A DNA stretch of 34,040 nt from Streptomyces sp. RB17 (GTDB lineage: Bacteria; Actinomycetota; Actinomycetes; Streptomycetales; Streptomycetaceae): the NCBI RefSeq assembly GCF_009604455.1, contig NZ_WEGL01000023.1:1-34040 (forward strand), written 5' to 3'. The translations under genes and the position numbers were made by a program. Below, piece after piece: positions 14,695-23,034 of the stretch (its first letter is position 1; each line of letters begins with the position of its first letter). The notes below the pieces were generated by a model, which was not told the origin of the DNA, searched no databases, and saw only the letters and a list, made by a program, of their open reading frames with translations.

Positions 14695-14930
14695 CGGCCC
14701 CTCCTTCGTCGTTCTCCTGCGCTGTCCCAGCAGACGACCTCGCCGTCACGTCCATACGAGCGATCCGGTTCGCGTATCCCAATCAGCAGTCGAGTCGTCG
14801 CGGGATGCCGGGCGGCCAATCCTCCTCAGCCACGAACGCGGCAATCACATGACAGCCACACCCGGCATCCCTGGGTGTCCCGATCTTACGAATGACCGCG
14901 ATCAACCCACGAAGAAAGGTATGGAATCCC

Positions 14931-15371
14931 ATGCACGCCCTGCGCATCGCCCCGGACACCACCGTCACGGAAATCGACCTTTCCGAGCCCGGTGCGCACT
15001 CCGCGATCCGGGATCACACTGGAACGACCGGACCGGTGGATCAAGGGCTCTACCACCGGCGGGCCCTGCTGCACATGCATGGCGACGGACGCGGGAGGGG
15101 ACTCGCGCGGAACATCACCGCATGGGCTCTGGCGAGTACCTGGCGAGGCATCGCGCTGTACCCGATTCACGGGCCGGTCATCGTCACCGGACGCGCCCAC
15201 GACGGGGGAATGACGGCCCTGGACGACGACCTGGCCCAGCACGCGCAGGCGGTTGCGCAGACCGTATGCGAAACACTGGGGGAGTGGCGCACGCGGCCGT
15301 CGCTGTCCGGCGAGGCGGCCCTGAGCGAACTGCTCGCCTACGCGGCTCGGGACGTTGTCCCCGGCCAGTAG
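14931..15371 (+). CDS. Hypothetical Streptomyces protein, 146 aa
   Basis: The ATG at 14931 is preceded by GAAGAAAGG about 11 nt upstream; an in-frame ATG at 14892 is possible but less typical. The product begins MHALRIAPDTTVTEIDL, resembling the start of DUF3846-type proteins. It continues with VDQGLYHRRALLHMHGDG, ITAWALASTWRGIALYPIHGPVIVTG and a C-terminal helix SELLAYAARDV. I know close relatives only as hypothetical proteins of Streptomyces terminal regions and plasmids. The product is soluble with no membrane span. It lies convergent with the BTAD gene, 29 bp away. Confidence 0.65.
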   Translation: MHALRIAPDTTVTEIDLSEPGAHSAIRDHTGTTGPVDQGLYHRRALLHMHGDGRGRGLARNITAWALASTWRGIALYPIHGPVIVTGRAHDGGMTALDDDLAQHAQAVAQTVCETLGEWRTRPSLSGEAALSELLAYAARDVVPGQ

Positions 15372-15400
15372 AGTGCACTGTGCGCCCTGCGCACCGACGA

Positions 15401-16714
15401 CTAGAGAGCTTTGCGCACCGCCGTGCCGGAGCTATTGAGGAGCTCGTTGATGAGCTGCGTGGTCTCCATCTCGAGCGCGCAGTCCAAATCCCGGTTTATC
15501 TGTTGCACGCGGGTGATGATGGTGTGCAGCCCTGAGCGGTTGCCGCGCGCAGCCTCAAGACGCATCCAATCCCGATAAAGGAGCTCTGCCGTGGGGTCGA
15601 CGTCGAGACCGGTCGCGACGGCCTGGCGGGCGGCGCTGAGGTCGTGGTGGGGGCCTGCGGGGATGCGGTAGGTGGCCACGGTGTGTGCGACGTCGATGAC
15701 CCGCGTGATCATTTCCTGAGTGTAGGGCTCCGCCCAGGGCAGCGGCCGGCCGCCGAACGGCTTGCCTCGAACCAACGTCAGCGCCTTCTCCAAGTCGGTC
15801 AGGCCGGACGGGCCCAGCGGCAGCGCGGGCTCGACGAGCTGGAGGAAACGGGTCCAGTCACAGCGCACACCGGGCGCGAGCCGATATGGGTCCTCGCCCG
15901 TTTTGCGGCGCGGTACGTAGAGGTTGCCGGACGAGTCGCCGCCCAGTGAGCTGCGCAGGCCCTGCATCCGTGCGTTGAGGGTGCTCGTCGACCACGGGCT
16001 GACGGGATCCATGTCGACACACAGCACATCCGCACTCCGCCCCGGACGGAAGTACAACAAGGCGGCGAGCTGGGCCATCCTGGGGCCGTGGCCGGTGCTG
16101 TTCACGCCCGTCACTTCGACCGGTCCCAGGACGCGGATCTCGGGGGCGTGCAGGTCGTGCGCCTCGCTCTCTTCCGCCTCCGACGCTGTGGGCTCCTCGG
16201 CTGCGGCCGTCGGGTCGTCGGTCTTCGGGGCCTGTGGCGTGTCGGTGGAGTAGGCGTCGGCCGGGCGTGCTGGGGCCGAAGGCGCGGCAGATGCGGCCGT
16301 TTCGGTGCCTGGGCCGGCTTCGTCGTCGAGGCGAGCCGACGATGGGGCGGGGGAGAGAAGACGGAGCCCGGACGGGTTGGTGCTGGCGGCGAGCAGGGCC
16401 GGGAAGGCTTCGCTGCTCACCTCCGTTGCCGCCGGTGACGGGATCGAGGTGGCGGTGGGCGTGATGGACTCCTGCGGCGATGCCTGCGCGTGTTGCTGCA
16501 TGCCCTCCAGCTCGTCCGGGACGTCCTGCCACGGGCCTTCGGGTGGGTGGGACGGCTGCCCGGACACTTTCAACGCGGTGGTGATCTGGAGGTAGGCGGC
16601 GTGTTCGAGGCGTTGCACGGTGATGTGGGTGCCGGTGTGGTCGAGGTGTTGCGGGTCGCTGAGGGAGGCGTTGAGGATTTCCGCCTGTCCAGGAGCGGTG
16701 TTTCTGATCAGCAT
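15401..16714 (-). CDS. BTAD (SARP-like) regulator, probably lacking its N-terminal half
   Basis: This 437-residue product has a Pro/Ala/Thr-rich linker (about 60-195), a winged-helix-like part IRVLGPVEVTG...GPRMAQLAALLYF (about 200-240) with WSTSTLNARMQGLRSSLG, then the bacterial transcriptional activator domain: CDWTRFLQLVEPALP, LEKALTLVRGKPF, YTQEMITRVIDVAH, ARQAVATGLDVDPTAELLYRDWMRLEAARGN (read in parts). Streptomyces proteins of this type are usually about 900-1100 residues, with N-terminal membrane spans and a LysM domain. Here the first ~60 residues look like the middle of such a protein, and nothing matching the missing part is seen upstream. It is probably a 5'-truncated remnant, although the frame itself is intact. 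Confidence 0.65.
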   Translation of the reverse strand: MLIRNTAPGQAEILNASLSDPQHLDHTGTHITVQRLEHAAYLQITTALKVSGQPSHPPEGPWQDVPDELEGMQQHAQASPQESITPTATSIPSPAATEVSSEAFPALLAASTNPSGLRLLSPAPSSARLDDEAGPGTETAASAAPSAPARPADAYSTDTPQAPKTDDPTAAAEEPTASEAEESEAHDLHAPEIRVLGPVEVTGVNSTGHGPRMAQLAALLYFRPGRSADVLCVDMDPVSPWSTSTLNARMQGLRSSLGGDSSGNLYVPRRKTGEDPYRLAPGVRCDWTRFLQLVEPALPLGPSGLTDLEKALTLVRGKPFGGRPLPWAEPYTQEMITRVIDVAHTVATYRIPAGPHHDLSAARQAVATGLDVDPTAELLYRDWMRLEAARGNRSGLHTIITRVQQINRDLDCALEMETTQLINELLNSSGTAVRKAL

Positions 16715-16922
16715 CTGGTGGTTCTACCTGGGCTTATCAGTTTGCTGTGTCAGGTGTGGTCAGGTGGCGCCGGCGTTTCTGCTGGGGCTGGCGTGTGGGT
16801 AGTGGTCTTGCTGCGTGGGGTCTGGGCTGCGGGTTTGTCAGATAGCGGACTGGGTGATCAGGTCGTGTCTACTTGCGGTGACCGGTGATCAGGCTGACTG
16901 GTTGTTGGTATGGGGCGCGGCC

Positions 16923-18188
16923 CTACGTCTGCTGGGTGGTGATGCGGCAGGCGGGGCATGCTTTGGGGCTTCGGGGGCCGTAGCGGTGGATGGGGGCGGC
17001 ACACAGCATGCAGGGCCCGATCTCCCAGGGCGGGCACTTCAGTTCTGCGCCGATGACGAGACGCTCGCGGGGGGACAGGCGTAGAGCGATGGGTCTGGTG
17101 GGTTGAAGCAGGGTGTCGTCGGGTGCGTGGTCGAAGGTGTGCAGGCCGGTGGCGGAGGAGGTCTCGCGTCGCGGGCGTGGGCTGCTGGTGTGGGGGCCCT
17201 CTTCGCCGTAGCGGCAGGAGCTGTCGAGTTCTTGTTCGGTGTAAGTGACGGGTTCGTCGTCGGCTGGGCCGGCCTCGGGCGGGGTGTTGGTTTCGCCGGT
17301 GATCTCGTGCCAGCGCTTAACGTCGCGGGCCAGGGCCCACAGGTAGGAGGTGCGGTGTGGGTCGTGGCGGTTGCGGGAGCGTACGGGCAGGTGCTCGCCG
17401 TCTGCGCTGGTGACGATGAGTTCGTCGAGCGGGGTGGCGCGTTCCTGGGGGATGCACAGGGCGGGCAGGAACCAGCCGCTGTGCCACTTGCCGCAGGCGT
17501 TGCCGCTTTCGGGACAGGTCCGTTCGGCGGTGGGGGTGCACTTCCAGATCTGCAGGTGGCGGACGCCACCGCGGATGATCAGGGCGAGCGGGGAGATGAT
17601 GCGCTGCCAGGGCACGTCGTCGACGCGGGTCCAGGGGGCGCGGTCTATCAGGGCGGAGGTGGCGTCTGCGGTTACCCACAGAGGCGCGATGTTGCGCTCG
17701 CGGGCTTTTGCGGATCTCCGGCGCACGGTGCTGGCGGTGATGGGGGAGTACTGGGCCTCCCATCCCACGCGTGTGCTGGCGCCGGTCACCAGCACGTCGG
17801 TGATGACCCGTCCGTCCTCGGACCGCGCTTCGGTCTGCACGTGAAGTCCGTGCCGTGATGCGGTGCGGGCGATCCGCTCTTTCATCGCCTTGTGCTTGTC
17901 GCTCTCCTGCGGTGTGGCGACGTGGGTGAGCGGCAGGTGCGCCGCTACCCACATGACCTTGCCGCCACGGCGCTGGCGCCGGACGAACATCCACGGCGTC
18001 TTGCCGTCGAGCGCGCACTGGCACTGCCCGCCCTCGTAGTCCGTCAGGCACTGCAGCAGGTCCCGGGGTCGTTGACCGACGGGCTGGGTGATCTCCTCCA
18101 GCAGTCCCTCGTAGTCCGGGTTGTCGAGGTCTTCGTGTGTCAGGTTGATCTTTATGCCGTACCTGGTGTGAAACACCCCGTTGGCCAT
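16923..18188 (-). CDS. CoiA-like protein
   Basis: From ATG 18188 (MANGVFHTRYGIKINL) the product has 421 residues; an in-frame ATG at 18239 would add 17. I know Streptomyces relatives annotated as competence protein CoiA-like family, whose core is a PD-(D/E)XK-type nuclease fold. Visible segments are LLQCLTDYEGGQC, HKAMKERIARTASRHGL, DVLVTGASTRVGWEAQYSPIT, RRRSAKARERNIAPLWVT and a C-terminal CMLC...CPAC zinc-binding pair. The D and E/Q residues in ITDVLV and GWEAQYS fit a PD-(D/E)XK core. No competence system is nearby; the role is more likely linked to mobile DNA. There is no clear ribosome binding site, so it may be leaderless. Confidence 0.65.
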   Translation of the reverse strand: MANGVFHTRYGIKINLTHEDLDNPDYEGLLEEITQPVGQRPRDLLQCLTDYEGGQCQCALDGKTPWMFVRRQRRGGKVMWVAAHLPLTHVATPQESDKHKAMKERIARTASRHGLHVQTEARSEDGRVITDVLVTGASTRVGWEAQYSPITASTVRRRSAKARERNIAPLWVTADATSALIDRAPWTRVDDVPWQRIISPLALIIRGGVRHLQIWKCTPTAERTCPESGNACGKWHSGWFLPALCIPQERATPLDELIVTSADGEHLPVRSRNRHDPHRTSYLWALARDVKRWHEITGETNTPPEAGPADDEPVTYTEQELDSSCRYGEEGPHTSSPRPRRETSSATGLHTFDHAPDDTLLQPTRPIALRLSPRERLVIGAELKCPPWEIGPCMLCAAPIHRYGPRSPKACPACRITTQQT

Positions 18189-18223
18189 GTAATTGACGGT
18201 AAGTGGCTGTGGGGGGCGTGGAA

Positions 18224-18350
18224 AGAGTGCCGATGTCATGCACCGCGGACGTGCTGGAGCCTCGGTCTCAGTCTGTGATGCGTATGGGGGTGAGGAGGTG
18301 TTGTTGGCGGGGGTGCAGGAGCGTCCAGCCGCGGCGCCGGGCTGAGTGCG
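18224..18350 (-). pseudogene. Relic of the 3' end of a second tniQ gene and its downstream flank
   Basis: On the minus strand one frame reads WTLLHPRQQHLLTPI just before a stop, matching the extreme C terminus of the TniQ at 20135-23023 (WPLLHPDQQRLLTHI). At DNA level 18286-18350 matches 20150-20215 at roughly 80 percent by eye. A weaker match continues past the stop codon, with GTGCCG..GTCATG..ACC at 18224-18242 corresponding to 20079-20094. The rest of the gene is missing. It looks like the left end of an older, related telomeric element that was cut off. Confidence 0.6.
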
Positions 18351-18997
18351 GGCGTGGTGGTAGGCACGGTGCCAGCTGCTGTTCCCCTGATGCAGGTGAA
18401 GCCGACGCCAGGCCCTGGGCGGGCGAGGTCATCGGCTTCACGCGGGGCAGGTGCGCCAACACCCGCCCCAATTCCCTGTGTGCGCCGGTTGGAGCCAGTA
18501 GCAATCAGGGGCCGGCTACGTCCTGCTACGGCAGGTCGAGCTCGTACGAAGAGTGTGCCCGTTGAATCGAGACCGAGTGCTGTCCAAGCGGCGCAAAATT
18601 GAATCAACCCTGGTCAGGGCCCCTCTTGCTGTGCTCGGCAACGTGCCCGTAAGGGACCGAAATGCCATGACATCGGCCCCGAAGTTGTCTGGTGTACATG
18701 CTAGAGGCCGGTGCAGCGCGGTGACCTGTACGTTCGCTGCCGTCTTCAGGCCAGGAAGCGCTCGGCATAGACGCGAACGCCGCATGGATGGTGGGTCATG
18801 GGCTTTGAAGCGTTCATGAGCCAATGAACTGACCTGCTGTCACTCGTAGCGCAGGGGCTGGGAAGCTTGCCGCAGCAAGCCCATTCACGTGCTGGGAGCG
18901 CCAACTCCCGCTGCGCGCGCGTCTGGACAACCTGGTTGGAGCCAAGTAGCACCGTCCGGCGACCCCTGGTCGCCGGACGGCGGATAGGGGAACTCAC
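18351..18997. other. Non-coding stretch with decayed sequence
   Basis: No gene with a ribosome binding site or known domain is visible in these ~650 bases. The part 18540-18720 is less GC-rich (for example GCGCAAAATTGAATCAACC) and may contain promoters. TTGAATCGA (18562) and TTGAATCAA (18600) are near repeats 38 bp apart. The last bases, ATAGGGGAACTCAC, carry the ribosome binding site of the gene at 18998. Confidence 0.45.
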
Positions 18998-19297
18998 ATG
19001 AGTACCAAGCCTTCTTCCGCTGCGGCGGATACCGCGGCCGTCGAACCGGTGACGTCCGGCAGCGACACCACTTCCACGGGCGGCTACTTCGGTATGCCGC
19101 ACGCATTCGTGATCGTCGTGTGCATCGTCACCGCGGCAATCCTCGCCCGGCTCGGCATGAGCCTGGGCGACGCCCTCCTTCTTCTCGCGGGCGCCGGCGG
19201 TGTAGGTGGCGCCGTCGTCGCCTCGGTGATCAGCGGAGGCCGCCAAGGCAGCTGGATCGGCCGCCTCGTCCGGACCTACCTCAACGCCGGGAACTGA
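18998..19297 (+). CDS. Small membrane protein, 99 aa
   Basis: ATG 18998 is preceded by AGGGGAACTCAC. The 99-residue product has a Ser/Thr-rich N terminus (about 1-30), a membrane span AFVIVVCIVTAAILARLGM, a second Gly/Ala-rich span (GDALLLLAGAGGVGGAVVAS) and a basic C-terminal tail. I do not recognise the family. The next gene starts 7 bp downstream on the same strand, so the two likely form an operon. Confidence 0.65.
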   Translation: MSTKPSSAAADTAAVEPVTSGSDTTSTGGYFGMPHAFVIVVCIVTAAILARLGMSLGDALLLLAGAGGVGGAVVASVISGGRQGSWIGRLVRTYLNAGN

Positions 19298-19304
19298 GAT
19301 AGCC

Positions 19305-20003
19305 ATGGGACGACCCGACAAGCCTGTGGACTGCACTATCCCAGCGCGCGCGAAGCTCGCGGTCTTCCTGCGCGCCAGGAAGACCGCCGCTGGCCTGACG
19401 TACGACCAGATGGCCCACCTCGTGAGCGGCGCTCCGTCAAAGGCAACCTTCGAGCGTGCCGCTTCCGGTTCCTGTGTCCCGTCCTGGGAGACCGTCTACG
19501 TCTTCGTCATCGTGACCAAGACCGAAGAAGAGGAGTTCACCGGCCGCCTCGACTTCGCCATCGACAGCGCCATGGAACTGTGGCTCGACGCACGTCGGGC
19601 TACCCGGGCGCCGTACTACCTCCACGCGGCACCCGATCCGGACCTCATCGGGAGCCTCGCCGACCTGAGCCGAGGCCTACGAGACCTCCACGTATGGGTC
19701 GGCTACCCCACCCCTGGTGAAATGGAGCGGATGTGCGGCCCCGGTGAGCTGCCACGCAGCACAACCCGCCGCATCATCCAGGGGCGCACCCTGCCCGCCA
19801 GCCCTGAGCAGGCCATCGCCTTCCTGAACGCCTGCTACGTCGGGCCTATCGGCGTTGAACTCTGGCTCGCAGCAGCAGCCCGAGCCTTCAAGCATGACAG
19901 GCCCTATTACCCGGAGACTTATAGCTGGGTCAAAGCACATGCGAAAGCGCGCAATCAGAACCAGGAAGCCACCTCGGATCAGCCGTTCGATTCAGCGGCC
20001 TGA
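19305..20003 (+). CDS. HTH-domain protein, 232 aa
   Basis: The ATG at 19305 begins MGRPDKPVDCTIPARAKLAVFLRARK, with an XRE-like helix-turn-helix at about residues 17-60 (AKLAVFLRARKTAAGLTYDQ, then MAHLVSGAPSKATFERAASG). A second related unit may occur around 140-175 (PGEMERMCGPGELPRSTTRR). I know this type as a common Streptomyces hypothetical with atypical HTH units, often paired with a small membrane protein. It probably binds DNA; its target is not visible. It is the last gene before the telomeric module, and its stop lies 131 bp from the tniQ stop, in convergent orientation. Confidence 0.65.
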   Translation: MGRPDKPVDCTIPARAKLAVFLRARKTAAGLTYDQMAHLVSGAPSKATFERAASGSCVPSWETVYVFVIVTKTEEEEFTGRLDFAIDSAMELWLDARRATRAPYYLHAAPDPDLIGSLADLSRGLRDLHVWVGYPTPGEMERMCGPGELPRSTTRRIIQGRTLPASPEQAIAFLNACYVGPIGVELWLAAAARAFKHDRPYYPETYSWVKAHAKARNQNQEATSDQPFDSAA

Positions 20004-20040
20004 TCGAGAGGCATCCGACCGAGTCGCCGTGAGACATCAC

Positions 20041-20134
20041 CCGGCACTCCCCGTTCCGCGGCACGCCGTCCTGAGCGGTGCCGGCCGTCATGACCTGCGG
20101 CTTGGTCTGGTAGCGCGGGTGCAGGCGCTGCGCT
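20041..20134. other. Candidate single transposon end of the telomeric element
   Basis: This short non-coding segment lies just outside the tniQ stop. Its part 20079-20134 resembles the flank of the tniQ relic at 18224-18285, which is what one expects if it belongs to the mobile unit and not to the host. It has an inverted repeat CCGGCAC (20041-20047) / GTGCCGG (20079-20085). I could not identify a clear array of 20-bp TnsB sites or a definite TGT terminus, so the exact boundary is open. Confidence 0.35.
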
Positions 20135-23023
20135 CTATGGGTGGATGCCGATGTGGGTGAGGAGGCGTTGCTGGTCGGGGTGCAGGAGTGGCCAGTTGCG
20201 GTGCTGGGTTGTGAGCCATTGCCGGCTGGCGTGGGTGTGGGGGTGGGTGCGGGCACGCTGGTAGGCGCGTTGCCAGCGCAGGTTCCAGGGTGGGTTCCAG
20301 TAGGGGTCGATCGCGGTCAGAGCACCGGCTGCGGGGCATGAGGTACCGGTTTTGGTGCGGTGGCGTTGTTTGACGAGCCAGCGGCCGAGCGGGAAGCCGT
20401 CGTGGAGGGTGTGGTGGGGGGCGGCGAGGTGGCCGTGGTGGGCGGCGTAGGCGCGGGCGTGTGCGAGGGCGGTGTGCCAGTGCGGGGTGGTCTGGGCGCG
20501 GGCTGCGAGGGTCTCGGGGGTGATGGCGAGGTTGCTCAGGAGGTGTTGCTGGCCGGGGTGGAGGCGGTCGTAGTGGCGGCAGGCGCGGTCGATCCAACTA
20601 CCGAGGGCCGTGTGGGAGTTGGGGATGCGGTGAACGGGGTCGAAGGGTTTGCTTGAGTGGATGTGGTGCAGGGCGCGGTAGTAGTTGCGCTGCCACTCGC
20701 TTTTCCAGGGTGGGTTCCACCAGGGGTCGAGGGCGGCGAGTTCGCTGGTCTGGGGGGAGGGCGGTAGGTTGCGGCGGGCTCGGGTGCTGGCTTGGTTGCG
20801 TTGTCTGGCCAGCCAGCGGCCCAGGGGGAAGCCGTTGTGTTGGGTGTTGCCCGGGACGGCGAGGTGGCCGTGCTGGGCGGCGTAGGTGCGGGCGTGGGCG
20901 AGGGCGGTATCGAAGCCGGCGCGTTGGTCGGGCCGGTGTCCTAGCAGGCTGCCGTTCTTGGCGCGGTGCCGGTTGCGTGCCGTAGCGGTGCGGGTGGTCA
21001 GGTGGCGGCGGGCTGTGTCGACGGTGTGGGGGGTGAGCCCGACAGCGGTGAGGAGCTTTCTCTGCTGGGGATGGAGCTGGTGGTAGTTACGGCATTGCCG
21101 GCGTAGCCAGTCGGCGACCTGGGCGTCAGGCAGGTCGTCGAAGCCGTTCGCGGGGTTCAGCGTGTGGCCGGCTGCCGTGTCGCGGGCGCGGTAGTAGTGG
21201 CGCTGCCAGTACAGGCTCCAGGGCGGGTTCCACCATGGGTCGAGGGCGTTGAGAGCCTGAACGCGGTCGGCGGGTACGGGGGGCCGGTCGTGGTGCCGGT
21301 TGCGGAGCAGGGCCAGCCAGTTGCCCAGCGGGAAGCCGTCGTGGACGGTGCGTTGGCCGACGGTGGCGAGCTGCCCGTGCTGCAAGGCGTAGGCGGCGGC
21401 GTGTGCAAGGCCCGTCTGGAAGCGTTCGCTGTAGCTGCGCCGCGGTGGCCGGGCTGCCCGGGCGGCGGCTGTGCCGATGCCGATGGAAGCCATCAGCCGT
21501 TGCTGCTCGGGGTGCAGATCGGGATAGCGGGCGCACTGCTCGTACAGCCACTGCGCGAGGTTGATACCGGTGTCGGGGAAGCCTGAGGCCGCGTTGAGGG
21601 GGCCACGGGTGCGGGTGTGCTGCGCGGCTTGGTGCCATTGCCGCCGCCACCGCGGGTCCCAGGGCGCGTTCCACCACGGGTCGAGGGCGGCCAGTGCCAT
21701 GAAGTGGTGGTCGGGCATCCGCTGGTGTTCAGCACGCTGGTTGACGAGCCAGGTGCCCAGCGGGTAGCCGCCGAGCGTGGCTTCTTTGGGCACGGCCAGG
21801 TGCCCGTGCTGCTGGTGGAAGAGCCGGGCGTGCGCTATCCCCTGCTCGAAGGCGCGCTCGGCCTGAACGCTGTGGCCGCGCAGCCGCTTCACGGGCGGCG
21901 GCATCGGCCGGGTATCGCCGGCGGCAGGCGGGCGGGGGAGAAGCTCGCTCAGGGCGCGCGGCCGGTGAGCCGAGTGAACCCTCCACAGCCTGGAGGCTTC
22001 TCGGGCGCGCACACAGGAGTGGACCCAGGTGAACAGTGGCCCGTGGGTGTCGGCGGCGAGGTGGCGGGCGAGCCATGGCCGCCCGAGCCGGTCGGCGAGG
22101 TCGGTGAGCAACCGGGGCAGTTCGCCCAGCCGGTAGGGCACATGACCGCCCGATTCGATGACGGTGCGCTGTTGCAGAGATCGGTCGGCCAGCTGGCATG
22201 CCAGAGCGACGGTCTCGGGATAGGTGACCAGCTCGCGGGCCGCCACTTGCCACCAGCCGGGATCGGCGCCGGCAGGGCGCGTCGTTTCAAGGCGGTCCGG
22301 CCACAGCGCTTCCTCCACCGGCCAGGACCGCTGCCACCACGCTCCGGTGACGGCACGCGCGACCTCGAAAGCCTGCGCTCCGGCGGGGGAGCGGCGCAGC
22401 AGCCGGACGTGCTGCCGCTGGGCGGCGATCACTTCCGGGCACCGGCCGAGGAGCACGGGCAGGCCGCTGGTTCCGGGCAGGTACAGCAGCCAGTACCGGT
22501 GGCGGGCGCATACGCGCTCCTCGGGTGCCAGGTACCGGCGGGCGGGCACGAGGCGTCCGGTGCGGGCGCCGGTGCATCCGGGGCAGGCCGGGCCCCACGC
22601 GGCCACGGCCTGCTCACCGCGCATCAGCCGCCCGACCGGACCGTCCCCGTACTTGCCGCATGGTTCTTCCCGCGTCCAGGCGGGCAGGGCACGCTCGAGT
22701 ACCTGCGGCTCGACCCGGCAGAGCGCGGCGATGCGGGCGCGGGCCTGGGCGTTGAGGTGGAGCTCGCTGTCCGGGTACAGCATTCCGGTGAGGTTTTGCA
22801 GGCCGCCGGTTTCGGTGACGGCGGCGAGCAGGTCGCGCGGGCTGAGGTGGTAGCGGGCGGCGAGTCTGGTCAGGAACGACAGCGTCAGCTCGCCTTGGAG
22901 CGGTGCCACGCGTCCGGCCGCTCCGCTGGCCAGGGCCGTGACGAGGATGCAGGACGCTGCCGGCCGTGCGCCGCTGGCAGCGGTGCTGCGGGTTCCCGTG
23001 CGGGGCGGCTTTTGATGTGTCAT
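20135..23023 (-). CDS. tniQ: TniQ-family target selector fused to four helicase-associated repeats
   Basis: The ATG at 23023 lies 11 bp after the tnsC stop and gives 962 residues. Residues ~40-185 form a TniQ domain: ELTLSFLTRLAARYHLSPRDL, then a zinc-binding set C147-x2-C150 and C172-x2-H175 (CPGC ... VCARH). A helical middle follows (190-375). Residues ~385-962 are four units of ~150 residues, each with HG(H/Q)LA, GFPLGxWL, ALDPWWNPPW, WQRxYxRA and LHPxQQxLL. The WWNPPW...WQRxY signature is that of helicase-associated (HA) domains, thought to bind nucleic acid. TniQ proteins choose the target site for Tn7/Tn5053-type transposons, working with TnsC. The open frame runs upstream to 23557 but that part overlaps tnsC and is rejected. 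Usual TniQ proteins are 300-600 residues, so this fusion is unusually long. Confidence 0.88.
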   Translation of the reverse strand: MTHQKPPRTGTRSTAASGARPAASCILVTALASGAAGRVAPLQGELTLSFLTRLAARYHLSPRDLLAAVTETGGLQNLTGMLYPDSELHLNAQARARIAALCRVEPQVLERALPAWTREEPCGKYGDGPVGRLMRGEQAVAAWGPACPGCTGARTGRLVPARRYLAPEERVCARHRYWLLYLPGTSGLPVLLGRCPEVIAAQRQHVRLLRRSPAGAQAFEVARAVTGAWWQRSWPVEEALWPDRLETTRPAGADPGWWQVAARELVTYPETVALACQLADRSLQQRTVIESGGHVPYRLGELPRLLTDLADRLGRPWLARHLAADTHGPLFTWVHSCVRAREASRLWRVHSAHRPRALSELLPRPPAAGDTRPMPPPVKRLRGHSVQAERAFEQGIAHARLFHQQHGHLAVPKEATLGGYPLGTWLVNQRAEHQRMPDHHFMALAALDPWWNAPWDPRWRRQWHQAAQHTRTRGPLNAASGFPDTGINLAQWLYEQCARYPDLHPEQQRLMASIGIGTAAARAARPPRRSYSERFQTGLAHAAAYALQHGQLATVGQRTVHDGFPLGNWLALLRNRHHDRPPVPADRVQALNALDPWWNPPWSLYWQRHYYRARDTAAGHTLNPANGFDDLPDAQVADWLRRQCRNYHQLHPQQRKLLTAVGLTPHTVDTARRHLTTRTATARNRHRAKNGSLLGHRPDQRAGFDTALAHARTYAAQHGHLAVPGNTQHNGFPLGRWLARQRNQASTRARRNLPPSPQTSELAALDPWWNPPWKSEWQRNYYRALHHIHSSKPFDPVHRIPNSHTALGSWIDRACRHYDRLHPGQQHLLSNLAITPETLAARAQTTPHWHTALAHARAYAAHHGHLAAPHHTLHDGFPLGRWLVKQRHRTKTGTSCPAAGALTAIDPYWNPPWNLRWQRAYQRARTHPHTHASRQWLTTQHRNWPLLHPDQQRLLTHIGIHP

Positions 23024-23034
23024 CCGGGCGCGTT

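Noticed and set aside
18540..18640. TGTCCAAGCGGCGCAAAATTG as a possible Tn7-like end (begins with TGT)
   Set aside because: I found no second copy or array of the motif nearby and no match beside the intact tniQ, so it is not supported as a transposon end.
20300..23000. Tandem DNA repeats or CRISPR-like array in the tniQ region
   Set aside because: The periodic DNA similarity reflects the four coding HA repeats of ~150 codons, not short identical repeats with spacers.
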